A DNA stretch of 64,000 bases. Origin: Nocardia nova. GTDB taxonomy: Bacteria; Actinomycetota; Actinomycetes; Mycobacteriales; Mycobacteriaceae. Under the pieces are notes generated by a model, which saw nothing but the letters and a program-made list of their open reading frames with translations, did not search any database and was not told the origin of the DNA. This document shows, piece after piece, positions 9,065-18,103 of the stretch (its first letter is position 1; each line of letters opens with the position of its first letter). The stretch covers positions 62,001 to 126,000 of the forward strand of contig NZ_PSZE01000016.1 in assembly GCF_002933465.1 (NCBI RefSeq), written 5' to 3'. Both the position numbers and the translations under genes were made by a program.

Positions 9065-10594
9065 GTGTGGTCGGCCGGCGCCGCGTCGGCGCATGCCGTG
9101 CTGGTGTCGACGGACCCGGGACCGGGAGCCCATGTCGACACGTCGCCGGCTGAGCTGCGTTTGCAACTCGACGAGCCGGTCACGCTGGTCGCTGAGTCCG
9201 CGCAGCTGATCGACAGCGGCGGAAAACGATTCGCGTTGTCGGGCACGCGGCTCGACGACGGGCAGCGTCGCGTTGTGCTGGTCCCGGCCGCGCCCGTTCC
9301 GGACGGGGCCTACCTGGCCACCGCGCGCGTCGTGTCGGCCGACACCCATGTGGTGTCGTTGTCGATTCAGTTCACCGTGGGCACGGTGACCGCGCCGGGG
9401 CATTTCGCCGATCGTTCGTCGCCCGGTATCGAGCACTATCTCGATTCTCCGACGCGGGGCCTCACCTATCTCGGGCTGATACTGTCGGCTGGTTTGTACG
9501 CTGCGGCGTGCTGGGTACGGCCGTCGGTGGTCCGGAGGCGGCGTTTCCAGGTGGTCTATCGGGTTGGAAACGCGGTCTTCTCGGCCGGGTTCGTATTTCG
9601 GTTTTTCGTTCTGGTCGCGCAGCAGTCCGGTGGTCCGTCCGATATCTCGGGCGCGAGCGCACGCACTGTCCTCGACAGCCCGCACGGGGCGGTGGCCGCA
9701 GTCGCGGTGCTCGCCTCGATTGTTGCTGTCGCGGTCGTCTCCCGTGGCAGCCGCAGTGCCGTGGCGGCCGGCGTATTACAAGCAGTCGCAGCGGTTCTCG
9801 CGGTGACGCTGGATGGCCACGGTGGCTCGGCGCAGGGGTGGCCATGGTTGTTCACCGGCACGCTGTTGCATGTCTATGACATCACCGCGTGGCTGGGTGG
9901 TGTCGTTGTCGTCGCGTTCGTGCTCCGCGGTGTGCGGGATCCGGCGCGATGGCACGCCGTCGCGGTCGGGCACGTGGCGGCGGCCGTCGCCGGGGGGACT
10001 GTGCTCGCGGTGCTGCAGGTACAGCCGTTGGAGGCTCTCCTGCATACCATCTACGGCCTGGTCCTGACAGTCAAAGCCATTGTGGCAGCGGGTGTTGTGG
10101 CGCTCGGCTACCTGAGTTCGCGGTGGTTTCGCCGCACCGGTGCCATCGCCGGCCGGCCCCGAACCGTCGTACTGGAGACGGTGCTGGCGGTCGTGGTGCT
10201 GGCGGTGACCTCGGTGCTGGCGACGCTGGCTCCGGCGAAGGACACCTACACCACCGACATCGCGACCACGCTCGACTTCGGGGCGGCGCAGGTGCTGCAC
10301 ATCGGCATCGACTCGATCCGGCACGGCCCGCAGCGACTCACCGTCGATTACCCGCCCGCGAAGCTACCTGTTGCGCAACATGTTTCGGCTACGGTTAGCG
10401 TCGACCTGTCCTCGGAATCGGCAAATGTGGCCCGATTGCCGGTGACGTTGGGACGGCCGGTGGTGGATAACGGGGCGCTGGTGTGGCGCAGCGATCAGCT
10501 CGTTGTTCCGGCACCAGGGAATTGGAAGGTCACCGTCCGGTTCGACGACGGCACCGGTCCGAAATTGGCCTCGTTCTATTACTGGGTGCTGTGA
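9065..10594 (+). CDS. CopC-CopD fusion copper-resistance membrane protein, start apparently lost
   Basis: A ~509-residue protein. An N-terminal CopC-like beta domain begins HAVLVSTDPGPGAHVDTSP, with the mature N-terminal His typical of Cu(II) sites. About eight membrane helices of the CopD/YcnJ type follow, then a C-terminal periplasmic YtkA/CopC-like domain. An in-frame hydrophobic signal core (RRCRFVLLVAIAAQ) lies upstream at about 9023-9064, but no ATG, GTG or TTG precedes it. GTG 9065 leaves only a short, uncharged leader. The upstream end abuts the decayed transposase, so the IS or a GTG-to-GTA change at 9020 probably removed the native start. It may be poorly expressed or a pseudogene. 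Confidence 0.75.
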   Translation: MWSAGAASAHAVLVSTDPGPGAHVDTSPAELRLQLDEPVTLVAESAQLIDSGGKRFALSGTRLDDGQRRVVLVPAAPVPDGAYLATARVVSADTHVVSLSIQFTVGTVTAPGHFADRSSPGIEHYLDSPTRGLTYLGLILSAGLYAAACWVRPSVVRRRRFQVVYRVGNAVFSAGFVFRFFVLVAQQSGGPSDISGASARTVLDSPHGAVAAVAVLASIVAVAVVSRGSRSAVAAGVLQAVAAVLAVTLDGHGGSAQGWPWLFTGTLLHVYDITAWLGGVVVVAFVLRGVRDPARWHAVAVGHVAAAVAGGTVLAVLQVQPLEALLHTIYGLVLTVKAIVAAGVVALGYLSSRWFRRTGAIAGRPRTVVLETVLAVVVLAVTSVLATLAPAKDTYTTDIATTLDFGAAQVLHIGIDSIRHGPQRLTVDYPPAKLPVAQHVSATVSVDLSSESANVARLPVTLGRPVVDNGALVWRSDQLVVPAPGNWKVTVRFDDGTGPKLASFYYWVL

Positions 10595-10900
10595 ATTCGA
10601 GATGTTCGGTCGGTGCAGTCGACTTCCTGGGCGATGGCCGTCCACTCACCGGCCGCATATCGGCGGCACGATCTGCCGAGGGGCTGGCCACGCCACCGAC
10701 CCCAGAGGCTGAATTTTGCACTGTGCAGCTCTTCGAGCACGTCGGGGGCCATCGTTGTGCCGAGGGCGATTGCCTCCAACGTCGTCGAAACCGCCCACAG
10801 CACTCTCGTCACCGGCCCCACCTGGCAACGGCGCGACACTGTAACCACCGCCGAGGTATGTTTCATAAACTTGCTGTCCGGTATCGGAAGGTGTGTCCAC
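10595..10900. other. intergenic region upstream of GrpB gene
   Basis: About 306 bp. A minus-strand frame from an ATG at 10866 to 10579 could give ~95 residues, but it has no clear ribosome site, is rich in Arg/Trp, and overlaps the CopCD 3' end. I do not recognise it and leave it unannotated. Confidence 0.3.
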
Positions 10901-11500
10901 GTGTCGTTTCCGCCCGAGATCACGCAACGGCTCCGTAGTACCCCCGAACAGATGGCCGCCGCCTGGGTCGGCGAGAGTCCCTCGAAGGTCGAACCCGTCG
11001 TTCTCGTCCCTTACAACCCGTGCTGGCCACGAATGTTCGACGAGCAAGCCGACACGATCCGGAAAGCCCTTGCCGGTCAACAGATCACAACCGAGCATGT
11101 CGGCAGTACCGCAGTCCCCGGCCTGGCCGCCAAACCGATCATCGACATCGACCTCATCGTGACCGACTCCGCCGACGAGGCCACATACGTACCCCAGCTG
11201 GAACAAGCCGGTTTCCGCCTGGTTCTACGGGAGCCCTCCTGGCACCAGCACCGAATGCTCGCCCGCACCGACCCGGCGGTGAACCTGCACGTGTTCAGCC
11301 CGAACGCACCCGAGCACATCCGACATCTGGTCTTTCGCGACTGGCTACGCACCCACCCCAGCGACCGGGACCTCTACGAAACCGCCAAGCGCCACCTCGC
11401 CGCGAAGACCGCCGACACACCGACCGACTACAACCTGGCCAAGAACCCGATCATCGATGAAATCTACGGCCGAGCCTTCGACCACGCTGCCCAACGATGA
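10901..11500 (+). CDS. GrpB family (UPF0157) nucleotidyltransferase-fold protein
   Basis: A 199-residue GrpB-like protein. The family core is clear: VVLVPYNPCWPRMFDE, then EHVGSTAVPGLAAKPIIDID with the GS-x(n)-D-x-D arrangement of the nucleotidyltransferase superfamily, then KRHLA and DYNLAKNPIIDEIYGRA. GTG at 10901 has GGAAGG nine bases upstream; the frame open further upstream lacks homology. GrpB proteins are cytosolic and mostly uncharacterised, with some linked to nucleotide or CoA-related chemistry. It stands alone between IS-disturbed DNA and a convergent GFA gene. Confidence 0.85.
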   Translation: MSFPPEITQRLRSTPEQMAAAWVGESPSKVEPVVLVPYNPCWPRMFDEQADTIRKALAGQQITTEHVGSTAVPGLAAKPIIDIDLIVTDSADEATYVPQLEQAGFRLVLREPSWHQHRMLARTDPAVNLHVFSPNAPEHIRHLVFRDWLRTHPSDRDLYETAKRHLAAKTADTPTDYNLAKNPIIDEIYGRAFDHAAQR

Positions 11501-11593
11501 GGGCGCCCAGGCGAACCCTTGGCATGGTACCCAACAAGCGCTGGGAGCGGGCCTTGCGGCCAGCTCAGAGGGCCGTCGTGCAAGGTCGGTGTC

Positions 11594-11956
11594 TCAACTC
11601 AACGGCCCCATCCACGGGACTGCGTTGTGCGCAAAGCTCTGCTTGACCGGTACCAGGCCAGAATGATCATCCAACGCCGTGATCGTGACCCCCACCCACC
11701 CGAGTTCATCGCCCTTGGAGGCGATCGACGAACCACACTTCGGACAGAACCCGCGGCCGATCTGAGGGAACGTCTCGAACCATGTGGGCTCACCACCCGG
11801 ACCGGTCCACGCGAATCCTTCCTCGGGAAAAGACACCCACGACATCACCGGAGCGCCTGAAAGTCGCTGACAGTGCTCGCAGGAACACAAATGAGGGAAG
11901 TCGGGATCGCCGGTCGCGGAGAACCGGATATTGCCACAGAGGCAGCCGCCGTTCAC
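11594..11956 (-). CDS. GFA-family (CENP-V/Gfa) zinc-binding protein
   Basis: A 120-residue protein of the glutathione-dependent formaldehyde-activating enzyme fold. Zinc ligands are visible as GGCLCGNIRF, CSCEHCQRLSG and GFCPKCGSSIA, a complete CxC / CxxC / CxxC set. The GTG start at 11956 has AAAGGAG just upstream; frames upstream are non-homologous. Despite the family name, most members are small zinc proteins of unproven enzymology, and actinomycetes use mycothiol rather than glutathione, so formaldehyde activation is not claimed. Confidence 0.85.
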   Translation of the reverse strand: MNGGCLCGNIRFSATGDPDFPHLCSCEHCQRLSGAPVMSWVSFPEEGFAWTGPGGEPTWFETFPQIGRGFCPKCGSSIASKGDELGWVGVTITALDDHSGLVPVKQSFAHNAVPWMGPLS

Positions 11957-12320
11957 ATCGCTCCTTTCGCACGCCCCGACACCATGTCGTACCACGGGAG
12001 CGTACGAGAGGGGTCCGACAAGACTGTGTGAGCGTATGTACGGCGTAGTCGGAAGGCATGCCCATGACTCGCCTGGCCCCTGCGGATTCACTCTGGCCCA
12101 CTGTCCAGGTTCCATCGGATCCGCGACGTCCTGTCGACGTTTCTGTGGATCGGGGCGGATGGCGATCGCGATTATTTCCCAGACTCACGGTGCATCGAAG
12201 CGTCATTGAACAGCGGTTTTGCGAATCTATCGGAATGTAGGCGCCGGTGCATAGGCCCATCGACCAACACAGCGATCGCATGCCCCTGATGGTACGGAGG
12301 TTCGGCGCTGGTGCCGGCCG
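11957..12320. other. 364-bp non-coding stretch
   Basis: Between the divergent GFA start and the 3' end of the MerR operon. Short frames exist on both strands but none has a start site or family resemblance. Probably the GFA promoter plus downstream sequence of the MerR pair. Confidence 0.3.
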
Positions 12321-12542
12321 TCAGTCGGGCGGGGCCGTATCGGTGGTGTAGGTGACCGGCCAGCGAGTGACTCCTGGCGAGTGTGGTTGGCCGGTGCCGT
12401 ATTCGATGGTGGTGGCCGATGTGCCGGTGCGTGCCAAGGCCGAGGTGATGTGGAGGCGGATCACCGCGTCGAGAACGGCGGGGGCCATCGCCCGGGGAAG
12501 GAACACGTCCATGTGGCCGGTGCGGGTGTCGGGCGCGTTCAC
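12321..12542 (-). CDS. small hypothetical protein coupled to MerR regulator
   Basis: 73 residues starting VNAPDTRTGHMDVFLPRAMA. The GTG at 12542 overlaps the MerR stop by four bases (GTGA), the usual actinobacterial coupling signature and the main reason to believe it. A likely helix, APAVLDAVIRLHITSALA, is followed by a polar Thr/Pro-rich tail. No family recognised. It may work with the MerR protein. Confidence 0.5.
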   Translation of the reverse strand: MNAPDTRTGHMDVFLPRAMAPAVLDAVIRLHITSALARTGTSATTIEYGTGQPHSPGVTRWPVTYTTDTAPPD

Positions 12543-12904
12543 GTCGTTTCGGTGGGGTTGTTGCGCTGGTCGAGGGTATGTTGCAGTTCGGTGTTGAGGC
12601 GTTGGGCCTCGGCGAGCTGGTCTTCGAGGATGACGATGCGGCACGCGGCGTCGAGGGCGTTGCCGGCGTCGACGAGTTCGCGCACGCGGGCAGCGATACG
12701 CAGCTGGTAGCGCGAGTAGCGGCGGTGCCCGCCGGCGGATCGTTGCGGGGTCAGCAGTTGCGCGGCGTCGAGGCTGCGCAGGAACGCTTGGGTGACACCG
12801 AGGATTTCCGCGGCGCGTCCCATCGAGTAGGCGGGGTAATCGTCGTCGTCGAGTTTGTCGGCGGCACTGGGACCGGCGGCGGGGTGGGGATTGGGTTGTT
12901 GCAC
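12539..12904 (-). CDS. MerR-family transcriptional regulator
   Basis: A 121-residue regulator of the short HspR-like MerR type. The winged HTH reads YSMGRAAEILGVTQAFLRSL and then TPQRSAGGHRRYSRYQL, followed by a coiled coil (RIVILEDQLAEAQRLNTELQ) for dimerisation. GTG at 12904 has GAGAGG five bases upstream. There is no C-terminal effector domain or metal-binding cysteine, so it probably responds through a partner protein. The overlapping 73-residue product is a candidate. Targets are unknown. Confidence 0.82.
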   Translation of the reverse strand: MQQPNPHPAAGPSAADKLDDDDYPAYSMGRAAEILGVTQAFLRSLDAAQLLTPQRSAGGHRRYSRYQLRIAARVRELVDAGNALDAACRIVILEDQLAEAQRLNTELQHTLDQRNNPTETT

Positions 12905-13770
12905 AGGGCCTCTCGGGGTCAACGCCAACAGGCCCCGGCGCGGCGCGCCGAGGCCTTTGGATCTACGAAGGGGGAACATTTCATTGCGGTTCACCGGCCC
13001 CGCAGGGCCGCTGTGGCACACCACATCCGATGCTCTCCGGATGCGGAACTGATGAACGTCTCTTCAGTGACCACCTCCTGGATCGCCGGTCTTCCTGCTG
13101 TGCTTGTGCATTTCGATTGTTCGGTAGTGCCTGGTCCCCTTCCGGCGGGTCCGGCCGACTGCTCCGGGTCTCGCTGTCATCCGCCGGAAGGGGACGGCGG
13201 AACTTACTTCTTCCGGGCAGTTCACCTGCCCGGCCACTTGGACTCGTTAATTCGAACGACAGTGACTCTACAACGAACCTCAACGAATGTCTACACCCGA
13301 CACCACAGATTTTCGACTGCCGCTGCGACTGTCTATGTCACATGTGTGGACCGGGTATATCTGGCGGAACCTCGGCGAGGCGGTCGAACGCACCGTGGCA
13401 CGCCACCGCGCCCGTCTGGCCGCCGCGACCGTCACACCCGAATCCGAGCCGCAGGGTCGGCCCCACATCACCGAGCTCGCTACCGAAATGCATGGCGGGC
13501 CAGCTGCACCCGAGCAACGTCAGGATCGCACGGCGGTGCGGACACGCCAGCGCTGTCCGGAAGGTGTGGTGGCGGTGCGCCCGCGGGCAGGAATCGGCAT
13601 CCCGCATCAGCACTCGGATCGAGAAGGGCTGTCACTTCTGCACGTAGTGTCGGTTGAGCCTGGTGGTCGGTTTCGCGGGACTTCCGGAATGCAGTGGTCG
13701 AGATCAAATAAAGCTCACAGCGGCCCGGTGCGGTCCTTGGCTTCGGACTTCGAGCCGTATTGTCGGGGTG
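12905..13770. other. 866-bp region without a confident gene
   Basis: A plus-strand frame from ATG 13287 opens with MSTPDTTDFRLPLRLSMSHV and a helix-like arginine-rich segment. It lacks a ribosome site and drifts into low-quality sequence after ~80 codons. It could be a small orphan or decayed gene. Nothing else is supportable. The MerR promoter lies at the left end and the aldose epimerase promoter at the right (TATTGT at about 13758-13763). Confidence 0.3.
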
Positions 13771-14571
13771 GTGACCAATGCCAAGCAGATCGTGCGACTC
13801 GCCCTGGGCGACGCTGCTGTCACCATCGACCCCGGCAATGGGTGCCGGATCAGCAGCATGACCGTTGACGGCATCGAATTGCTCCGCCAGGGAACCGAAT
13901 ACGGCGCCTTCCCGATGGTGCCCTGGTGCGGCCGCCTCGCTTACGGCCGCTTCCGCAATGGTGGCGATGTCCACCAGATGCCGGTCAACCACCCGCCGCA
14001 CGCCATCCACGGCACCGGCCGGGACTCCGCCTGGAGCACAACCCGGGCGGACGACACATCAGCTGCATTCACCGTCGACCTTGCTGCTCCGTGGCCCTAC
14101 CCTGGCCGCATCACGCAGCGGGTAGAACTCGGCGAGGAAGCTCTGACACTCACTCTGGGGATCGAAGCCTCGGCGGATTCGTTTCCGGCGCAGGCCGGCT
14201 GGCATCCCTGGTTCCTGCGCAACCTCGGCAAGGGTGAAGATGTCGAGATCGACTTTCGTGCGTCATGGCAGGAATCCCGTGGCCAGGACTACCTGCCCAC
14301 CGGTAAGCGCATCGACCCCCTGCCCGGGCCCTGGGACGACTGCTTCGGGATGCCCGACGGCGTCGACGTCACCCTCACCTGGCCCGGTGCCATCGAATTG
14401 AAGGTCACCAGCGCCGCCGAGTGGGTCGTTATCTACGACCAGCAGCCCGGGGCGGTCTGCGTCGAACCGCAGAGCGGGCCCCCGAACGGCCTCAACACCC
14501 TGCCGCGGCTGGTCACGCCCATCGACCCGCTCGAAATTTCTACGACGTGGAGCTGGCGGCCCCTGACATAA
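13771..14571 (+). CDS. aldose 1-epimerase family protein
   Basis: A 266-residue beta-sandwich mutarotase-like protein. Catalytic-type residues can be placed: His in HPPHAIHGTGRDSAW, the second His in AGWHPWFLRN, and the base Glu in VCVEPQSGPPN. Mutarotases interconvert alpha and beta anomers of aldohexoses; this shorter actinobacterial subgroup may act on other sugars or sugar phosphates. GTG at 13771 follows a TATTGT-like -10 with about seven bases between, so the mRNA may be leaderless. No sugar operon adjoins it. Confidence 0.82.
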   Translation: MTNAKQIVRLALGDAAVTIDPGNGCRISSMTVDGIELLRQGTEYGAFPMVPWCGRLAYGRFRNGGDVHQMPVNHPPHAIHGTGRDSAWSTTRADDTSAAFTVDLAAPWPYPGRITQRVELGEEALTLTLGIEASADSFPAQAGWHPWFLRNLGKGEDVEIDFRASWQESRGQDYLPTGKRIDPLPGPWDDCFGMPDGVDVTLTWPGAIELKVTSAAEWVVIYDQQPGAVCVEPQSGPPNGLNTLPRLVTPIDPLEISTTWSWRPLT

Positions 14572-14774
14572 CACCGCCGACCGGCTCGGCAGGGCAAGCG
14601 CTCCCGACCGAGAGGGTGGTGGGATGTGGCCTCAGGCGGGGTTGAGATGCAGGAATTCGACTGTGCCGTCCAGTGGCCGCGACCGAGAGTGCGCCAGAGC
14701 CGACCTTTCCGGCAGCGCTGTTGCACTGCAGGATGATTCTGGCGCAGTCGTCCGGACCGGTTTAGCTGGGGGTA

Positions 14775-15785
14775 TCAGCGGCGGGTGCGGGCGTAGCGTC
14801 CTGGAGTGGTTCCGGTCCAGCGGGTGAAGGCGTGAGTGAAGCTGGATGCGTCGGCGTAGCCGAGGCGGTCGGCGACATCTTCGACGGTGGTGCCGATGGT
14901 CAGCAGTTCCTCGGCCAGGAGCTGGCGGGTTTCGTCCAGCAGTTCCCGGAAGGAGGTCTGTTCGTCGTCGAGGCGGCGTCGCAGGGTACGGACGCTGATC
15001 CGCAGTTCGGCCGCGACCTCTTTCTGGCCGATGGTGACGCCGCGGCTGAGTAGGATTTCGCGCACGGTGGCGCCGACGCCCTCGCGTGCGCGGCGGCGCT
15101 GCATGATGTCGAAGGCTTGTCGTTCGGCGATCGCGGCCGCGTGTGAATTGGCCTGCGGCATGGGTAGATCGAGCACGTCACGGTTGAAGTGCAGGCGTGT
15201 GACGGGGGCGTCGAATTCCGGCTGTGAGCCGAGCAGAGCGGTGAACTCGTCGATGTATTCCGGTGCAGGACAGGACAGCTCGACTTTCGTGGGCGGGACT
15301 GTCCAGCCGAATACCTGGTGGTCGACGGTCATGGTTTCGGCGAGGTCGCGCTCGAGGAGAAAGGTACGTAACTCCGGTGGGACGGGGGAGTAGTCGGCGC
15401 TGGCCACGGCTTCGTCATCGCGTTCGTCGAAGCGCCAGCGCGCGAAGGAGTAGCTGATATCCATCAGTTCCACCCCAATGCGCCAGCCGTGCCGCACGGT
15501 GGGACTGCTGAGGACGGCAAAGGCCCAGATGCCATGGTCGAGTAGGTCGTAGCGGCAGCCTGCCTGCAGGCCGAGCGCGGGGATGTGACCGATCGTGGTG
15601 ACGACGTTGTGGACGAGTCGCAGTTCCTGGTGGGCCAGGATCTCTGCGGCGGGGTCGTCGAGCATCGAGGGTGTGATGCCGGTCCCGGCGAGGCAGTGCG
15701 TGATCTCCATACCGTGCTCGGTCGCCAGTCGGGTCAGGATGGCCGCACTGGCGATCGATCGCGGCAAATTCAGGCGCGGGGCCAT
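14775..15785 (-). CDS. AraC-family regulator, VirS/ArgR(OruR)-like
   Basis: A 336-residue regulator. The N-terminal Arabinose_bd domain (RLATEHGMEITHCLAGTGI onward) is followed by a C-terminal double HTH (VAAELRISVRTLRRRLDDEQ and VEDVADRLGYADASSFTHAF, ending WTGTTPGRYARTRR). ATG at 15785 is preferred, with AAGGATG nine bases upstream; ATG 15794 is close. It diverges from an aldehyde dehydrogenase-led operon exactly as virS (Rv3082c) diverges from mymA in Mycobacterium tuberculosis. It is therefore the likely activator of the operon, probably sensing envelope or acid-type stress or a lipid. The homologous arrangement is recalled knowledge; the sensed signal is inference. Confidence 0.85.
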   Translation of the reverse strand: MAPRLNLPRSIASAAILTRLATEHGMEITHCLAGTGITPSMLDDPAAEILAHQELRLVHNVVTTIGHIPALGLQAGCRYDLLDHGIWAFAVLSSPTVRHGWRIGVELMDISYSFARWRFDERDDEAVASADYSPVPPELRTFLLERDLAETMTVDHQVFGWTVPPTKVELSCPAPEYIDEFTALLGSQPEFDAPVTRLHFNRDVLDLPMPQANSHAAAIAERQAFDIMQRRRAREGVGATVREILLSRGVTIGQKEVAAELRISVRTLRRRLDDEQTSFRELLDETRQLLAEELLTIGTTVEDVADRLGYADASSFTHAFTRWTGTTPGRYARTRR

Positions 15786-15806
15786 GGTGAGCATCCTTGT
15801 CCATCT

Positions 15807-15830
15807 GGCCGAAAAGAACAAGTATTGGCT
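15807..15830. promoter_or_regulatory. 24-bp near-palindromic element in the AraC/ALDH divergent promoter
   Basis: GGCCGAAAAGAACAAGTATT followed by GGCT. The arms GCCGA and TTGGC form an inverted repeat. The same element recurs with three substitutions at 61130-61153 ahead of the second mymA-like locus, at the same distance from a shared CCATGG start region. It is the best candidate binding site for the VirS-like regulator. Confidence 0.55.
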
Positions 15831-15903
15831 CTTGATCTCATGGTTTCCGCATCGGCCGGTTCCTACCGTTGGTGACAGCGGACACAGACAAAGGGATCGG
15901 GTG

Positions 15904-17367
15904 ATGGAGATCAACCTCGCGAGTGAGCGGCTCGGCACGAATGATCGACCGCAGGTCGATGTGCCCGGGCTGATCGGCGGGCTGCGTGCGGCGCAGCCGG
16001 CGTGGGAGGCGTCGGGTGTGGCCCAGCGTGTGCGCTGGTTGCGCCGTTACGCCGACTGGCTGCTCGACAACGAGGACCGCATCGTGGGTCTGCTCGCTGC
16101 GGAGGTGGGAAAGCCCCTGGTGGAAGCCAGGATCGAATTCACGGCGCCGATCGAGCTGATCAAATATCTCACCGGTGAGGCGAAGCGCATGGTGCGAACC
16201 GAGCGTCCTCGCTCGGCGAATACGCTCGGGTCTTTGAAGTCGGTGACCGTTGCTCATCGGCCGTATCCGGTGGTCGGGGTGATCACTCCGTGGAATTTTC
16301 CGTTGGGATTGGCACTGTGCGATGCGATTCCGGCGTTGCTGGCCGGCGCCGCGGTGGTGGTCAAACCTGCTCCGGCCACTCCGGACTGTGTGCTGACGGC
16401 CCTGGAGGGTTGGTCTGAAATCGGTGCGCCCCCGGTTCTTTCAGCACTTTTCGGTGGCACCGAGGTCGGTCGCGCGTTGGTTGAGCAGGTCGATTATGTG
16501 CAGTTCACCGGTTCGACTGCGACTGGCCGTACAATCGCGGCGCAGTGCGGTGATCGGCTGATTCCGTGTGCGCTGGAACTGGGGGGCAAAGATCCGGCGG
16601 TGGTGCTGTCGGATGCCGATGTGGACTTCACCGCGCGCGGAATAGCGTGGGGCGCCTTGGCCAATGCCGGTCAGATGTGTACCTCGATCGAGCGGGTGTT
16701 CGTCGAAGTGTCGGTATTCGACGAGTTCGTCGGCAAGCTTGCCGCGCACGTGTCGTCGCTTCGCAAAGGCCGCGATATCGGCAGTCTGGCGACTTCTGAG
16801 CAGGTCGATGTGGTGATCCGCCATCTCGACGATGCGATCGCCGCGGGCGCCACCGTGGTCTGCGGCGGCCGGTACTCGCGGGCCGCGCGCTGGGTCGAGC
16901 CGACGGTCCTCATCGATGTCGATCCCAGCATGGCGTGTCTCCGGGAGGAGACCTTCGGGCCGTTGATCCCGGTGATGGCGGTAGCCGGCGAGGACGAGGC
17001 AGTGCGATTGGCCAACGACAGCGATTTCGGACTGTCGGCCAGTGTGTGGTCGCGCGATCGTGTTCGCGCGCAGCGGGTTGCGGCTCGGCTGGAGGCCGGA
17101 GCGGTGAACATCAATGATTCCCACGCCAACGTATTCCTGCTGTCGGCGCCGATGCACGGCTGGAAGCAGTCCGGGCTCGGTGGGCGCTTCGGCGGCGCGC
17201 AGGCGGTGCTGAAGTACTGCCGGCCGCACGCGGTCACCACGGCCCGCGTGCCGCTGCCGTACCAGCGGCATCTGCTTTGGTTCCCCTACACCGATCTCGG
17301 CGCCGCCGTAGTCGGGCGGATGATGCGGGCGCTGGCAGCGACCGGCATCCGCCGACTGCGTCGATGA
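15904..17367 (+). CDS. aldehyde dehydrogenase
   Basis: A 487-residue NAD(P)-dependent aldehyde dehydrogenase. Landmarks are TPWNFPLG with the oxyanion Asn131, FTGSTATG at the cofactor site, ELGGKDP with the general base Glu225, and NAGQMCTS with the nucleophile Cys259. The C-terminus has ~35 extra residues with a basic amphipathic end, which could associate with membrane. It leads the operon transcribed away from the VirS-like regulator and would oxidise a long-chain or terpenoid aldehyde to the acid for CoA activation. GTG 15901 is an alternative start. Confidence 0.9.
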   Translation: MEINLASERLGTNDRPQVDVPGLIGGLRAAQPAWEASGVAQRVRWLRRYADWLLDNEDRIVGLLAAEVGKPLVEARIEFTAPIELIKYLTGEAKRMVRTERPRSANTLGSLKSVTVAHRPYPVVGVITPWNFPLGLALCDAIPALLAGAAVVVKPAPATPDCVLTALEGWSEIGAPPVLSALFGGTEVGRALVEQVDYVQFTGSTATGRTIAAQCGDRLIPCALELGGKDPAVVLSDADVDFTARGIAWGALANAGQMCTSIERVFVEVSVFDEFVGKLAAHVSSLRKGRDIGSLATSEQVDVVIRHLDDAIAAGATVVCGGRYSRAARWVEPTVLIDVDPSMACLREETFGPLIPVMAVAGEDEAVRLANDSDFGLSASVWSRDRVRAQRVAARLEAGAVNINDSHANVFLLSAPMHGWKQSGLGGRFGGAQAVLKYCRPHAVTTARVPLPYQRHLLWFPYTDLGAAVVGRMMRALAATGIRRLRR

Positions 17368-17409
17368 GCGGCGCATCGCACAATCGGTCCCGCCGGAGGT
17401 AATCGGACA

Positions 17410-18103
17410 ATGACATCGGTAACCGAGAATTCTCGCAACTACCTCGGCATGGCTTGCGCCGAACCGGCACTGGTGGACGAGCGCGGCGTGCTGACCTACG
17501 GCGAATTCGATCGCCGGTCCAATGCGCTGGCCAATACTCCTCTGGCACAGGGTATTACGCCGGGCTCGGTGATCGCCATACTGGCCCGCGATCACCGGGG
17601 CCTGGTGTTGGCCATCAGCGCGGCCGGACGCGCGGGACTGCGGTTGGCGATGATGAATACCGGCTTCGCCAAGCCACCGTTCGCCGAGGTCGCCGCACGC
17701 GAAGGGGTGCGCGCGGTCCTGCACGACGAGGAATCCTGCGACCTCCTCGACGCGCTGATAGCCTCCGGCGGCACGGACCTTCCGAACCCGCTTGCTCAGC
17801 CGGGCGGCTTCATCATCTTGACCAGCGGAACCGCCGGTCTGCCCAAGGGATCGCCGCGTTGCCCGGCGTGGATGATGCCGCCGTCGTCGGCGGCCCGGAC
17901 GATGATTTCGGCAAACGGCTGCGACGCGGTCATCCATCGTGGCAGCCTCCGGCGCCGTCCTCGATGCCGAAACCGTCTAGGAGTACGTCCGGTCGAATCC
18001 GGCCCGCGACACGGTGCCCCGTGACGTGATCTTCGTCGACGAACTTCCCTGCAACGCCACCGGGAAGGTGGTACGCCGCACGCTCGAAAGAATTGGACTT
18101 CGC
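17410..18103 (+). pseudogene. acyl-CoA synthetase (FadD13-like) pseudogene
   Basis: A remnant of the gene that is intact at 61516-63159. The first ~150 codons match closely (DERGVLTYGE, RDHRGLVLAISAAGRAGLRL, FIILTSGTAGLPKG). The reading then jumps directly from the AMP-binding P-loop to the far C-terminus (LPGVDDAAVVGGPDDDFGKR), an internal loss of about 0.7 kb. The C-terminal part is in other frames and carries an in-frame TAG near 17979 before EYVRSNPARD and VPRDVIFVDELP. A second short deletion precedes the P-loop and the N-terminal ~65 residues are missing. The last frame runs into the downstream monooxygenase start. Confidence 0.9.

Noticed and set aside
10579..10866. Minus-strand ORF between CopCD and GrpB genes
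   Set aside because: Weak start, overlaps the CopCD 3' end and has Trp/Arg-rich shadow composition.
13287..13560. Plus-strand ORF with helix-like N-terminus
   Set aside because: No ribosome site, no family resemblance, and sequence quality falls off after ~80 codons; left as unassigned.
16441..17937. 498-codon minus-strand open frame
   Set aside because: Antisense to the aldehyde dehydrogenase and fadD relic; no recognisable motifs.
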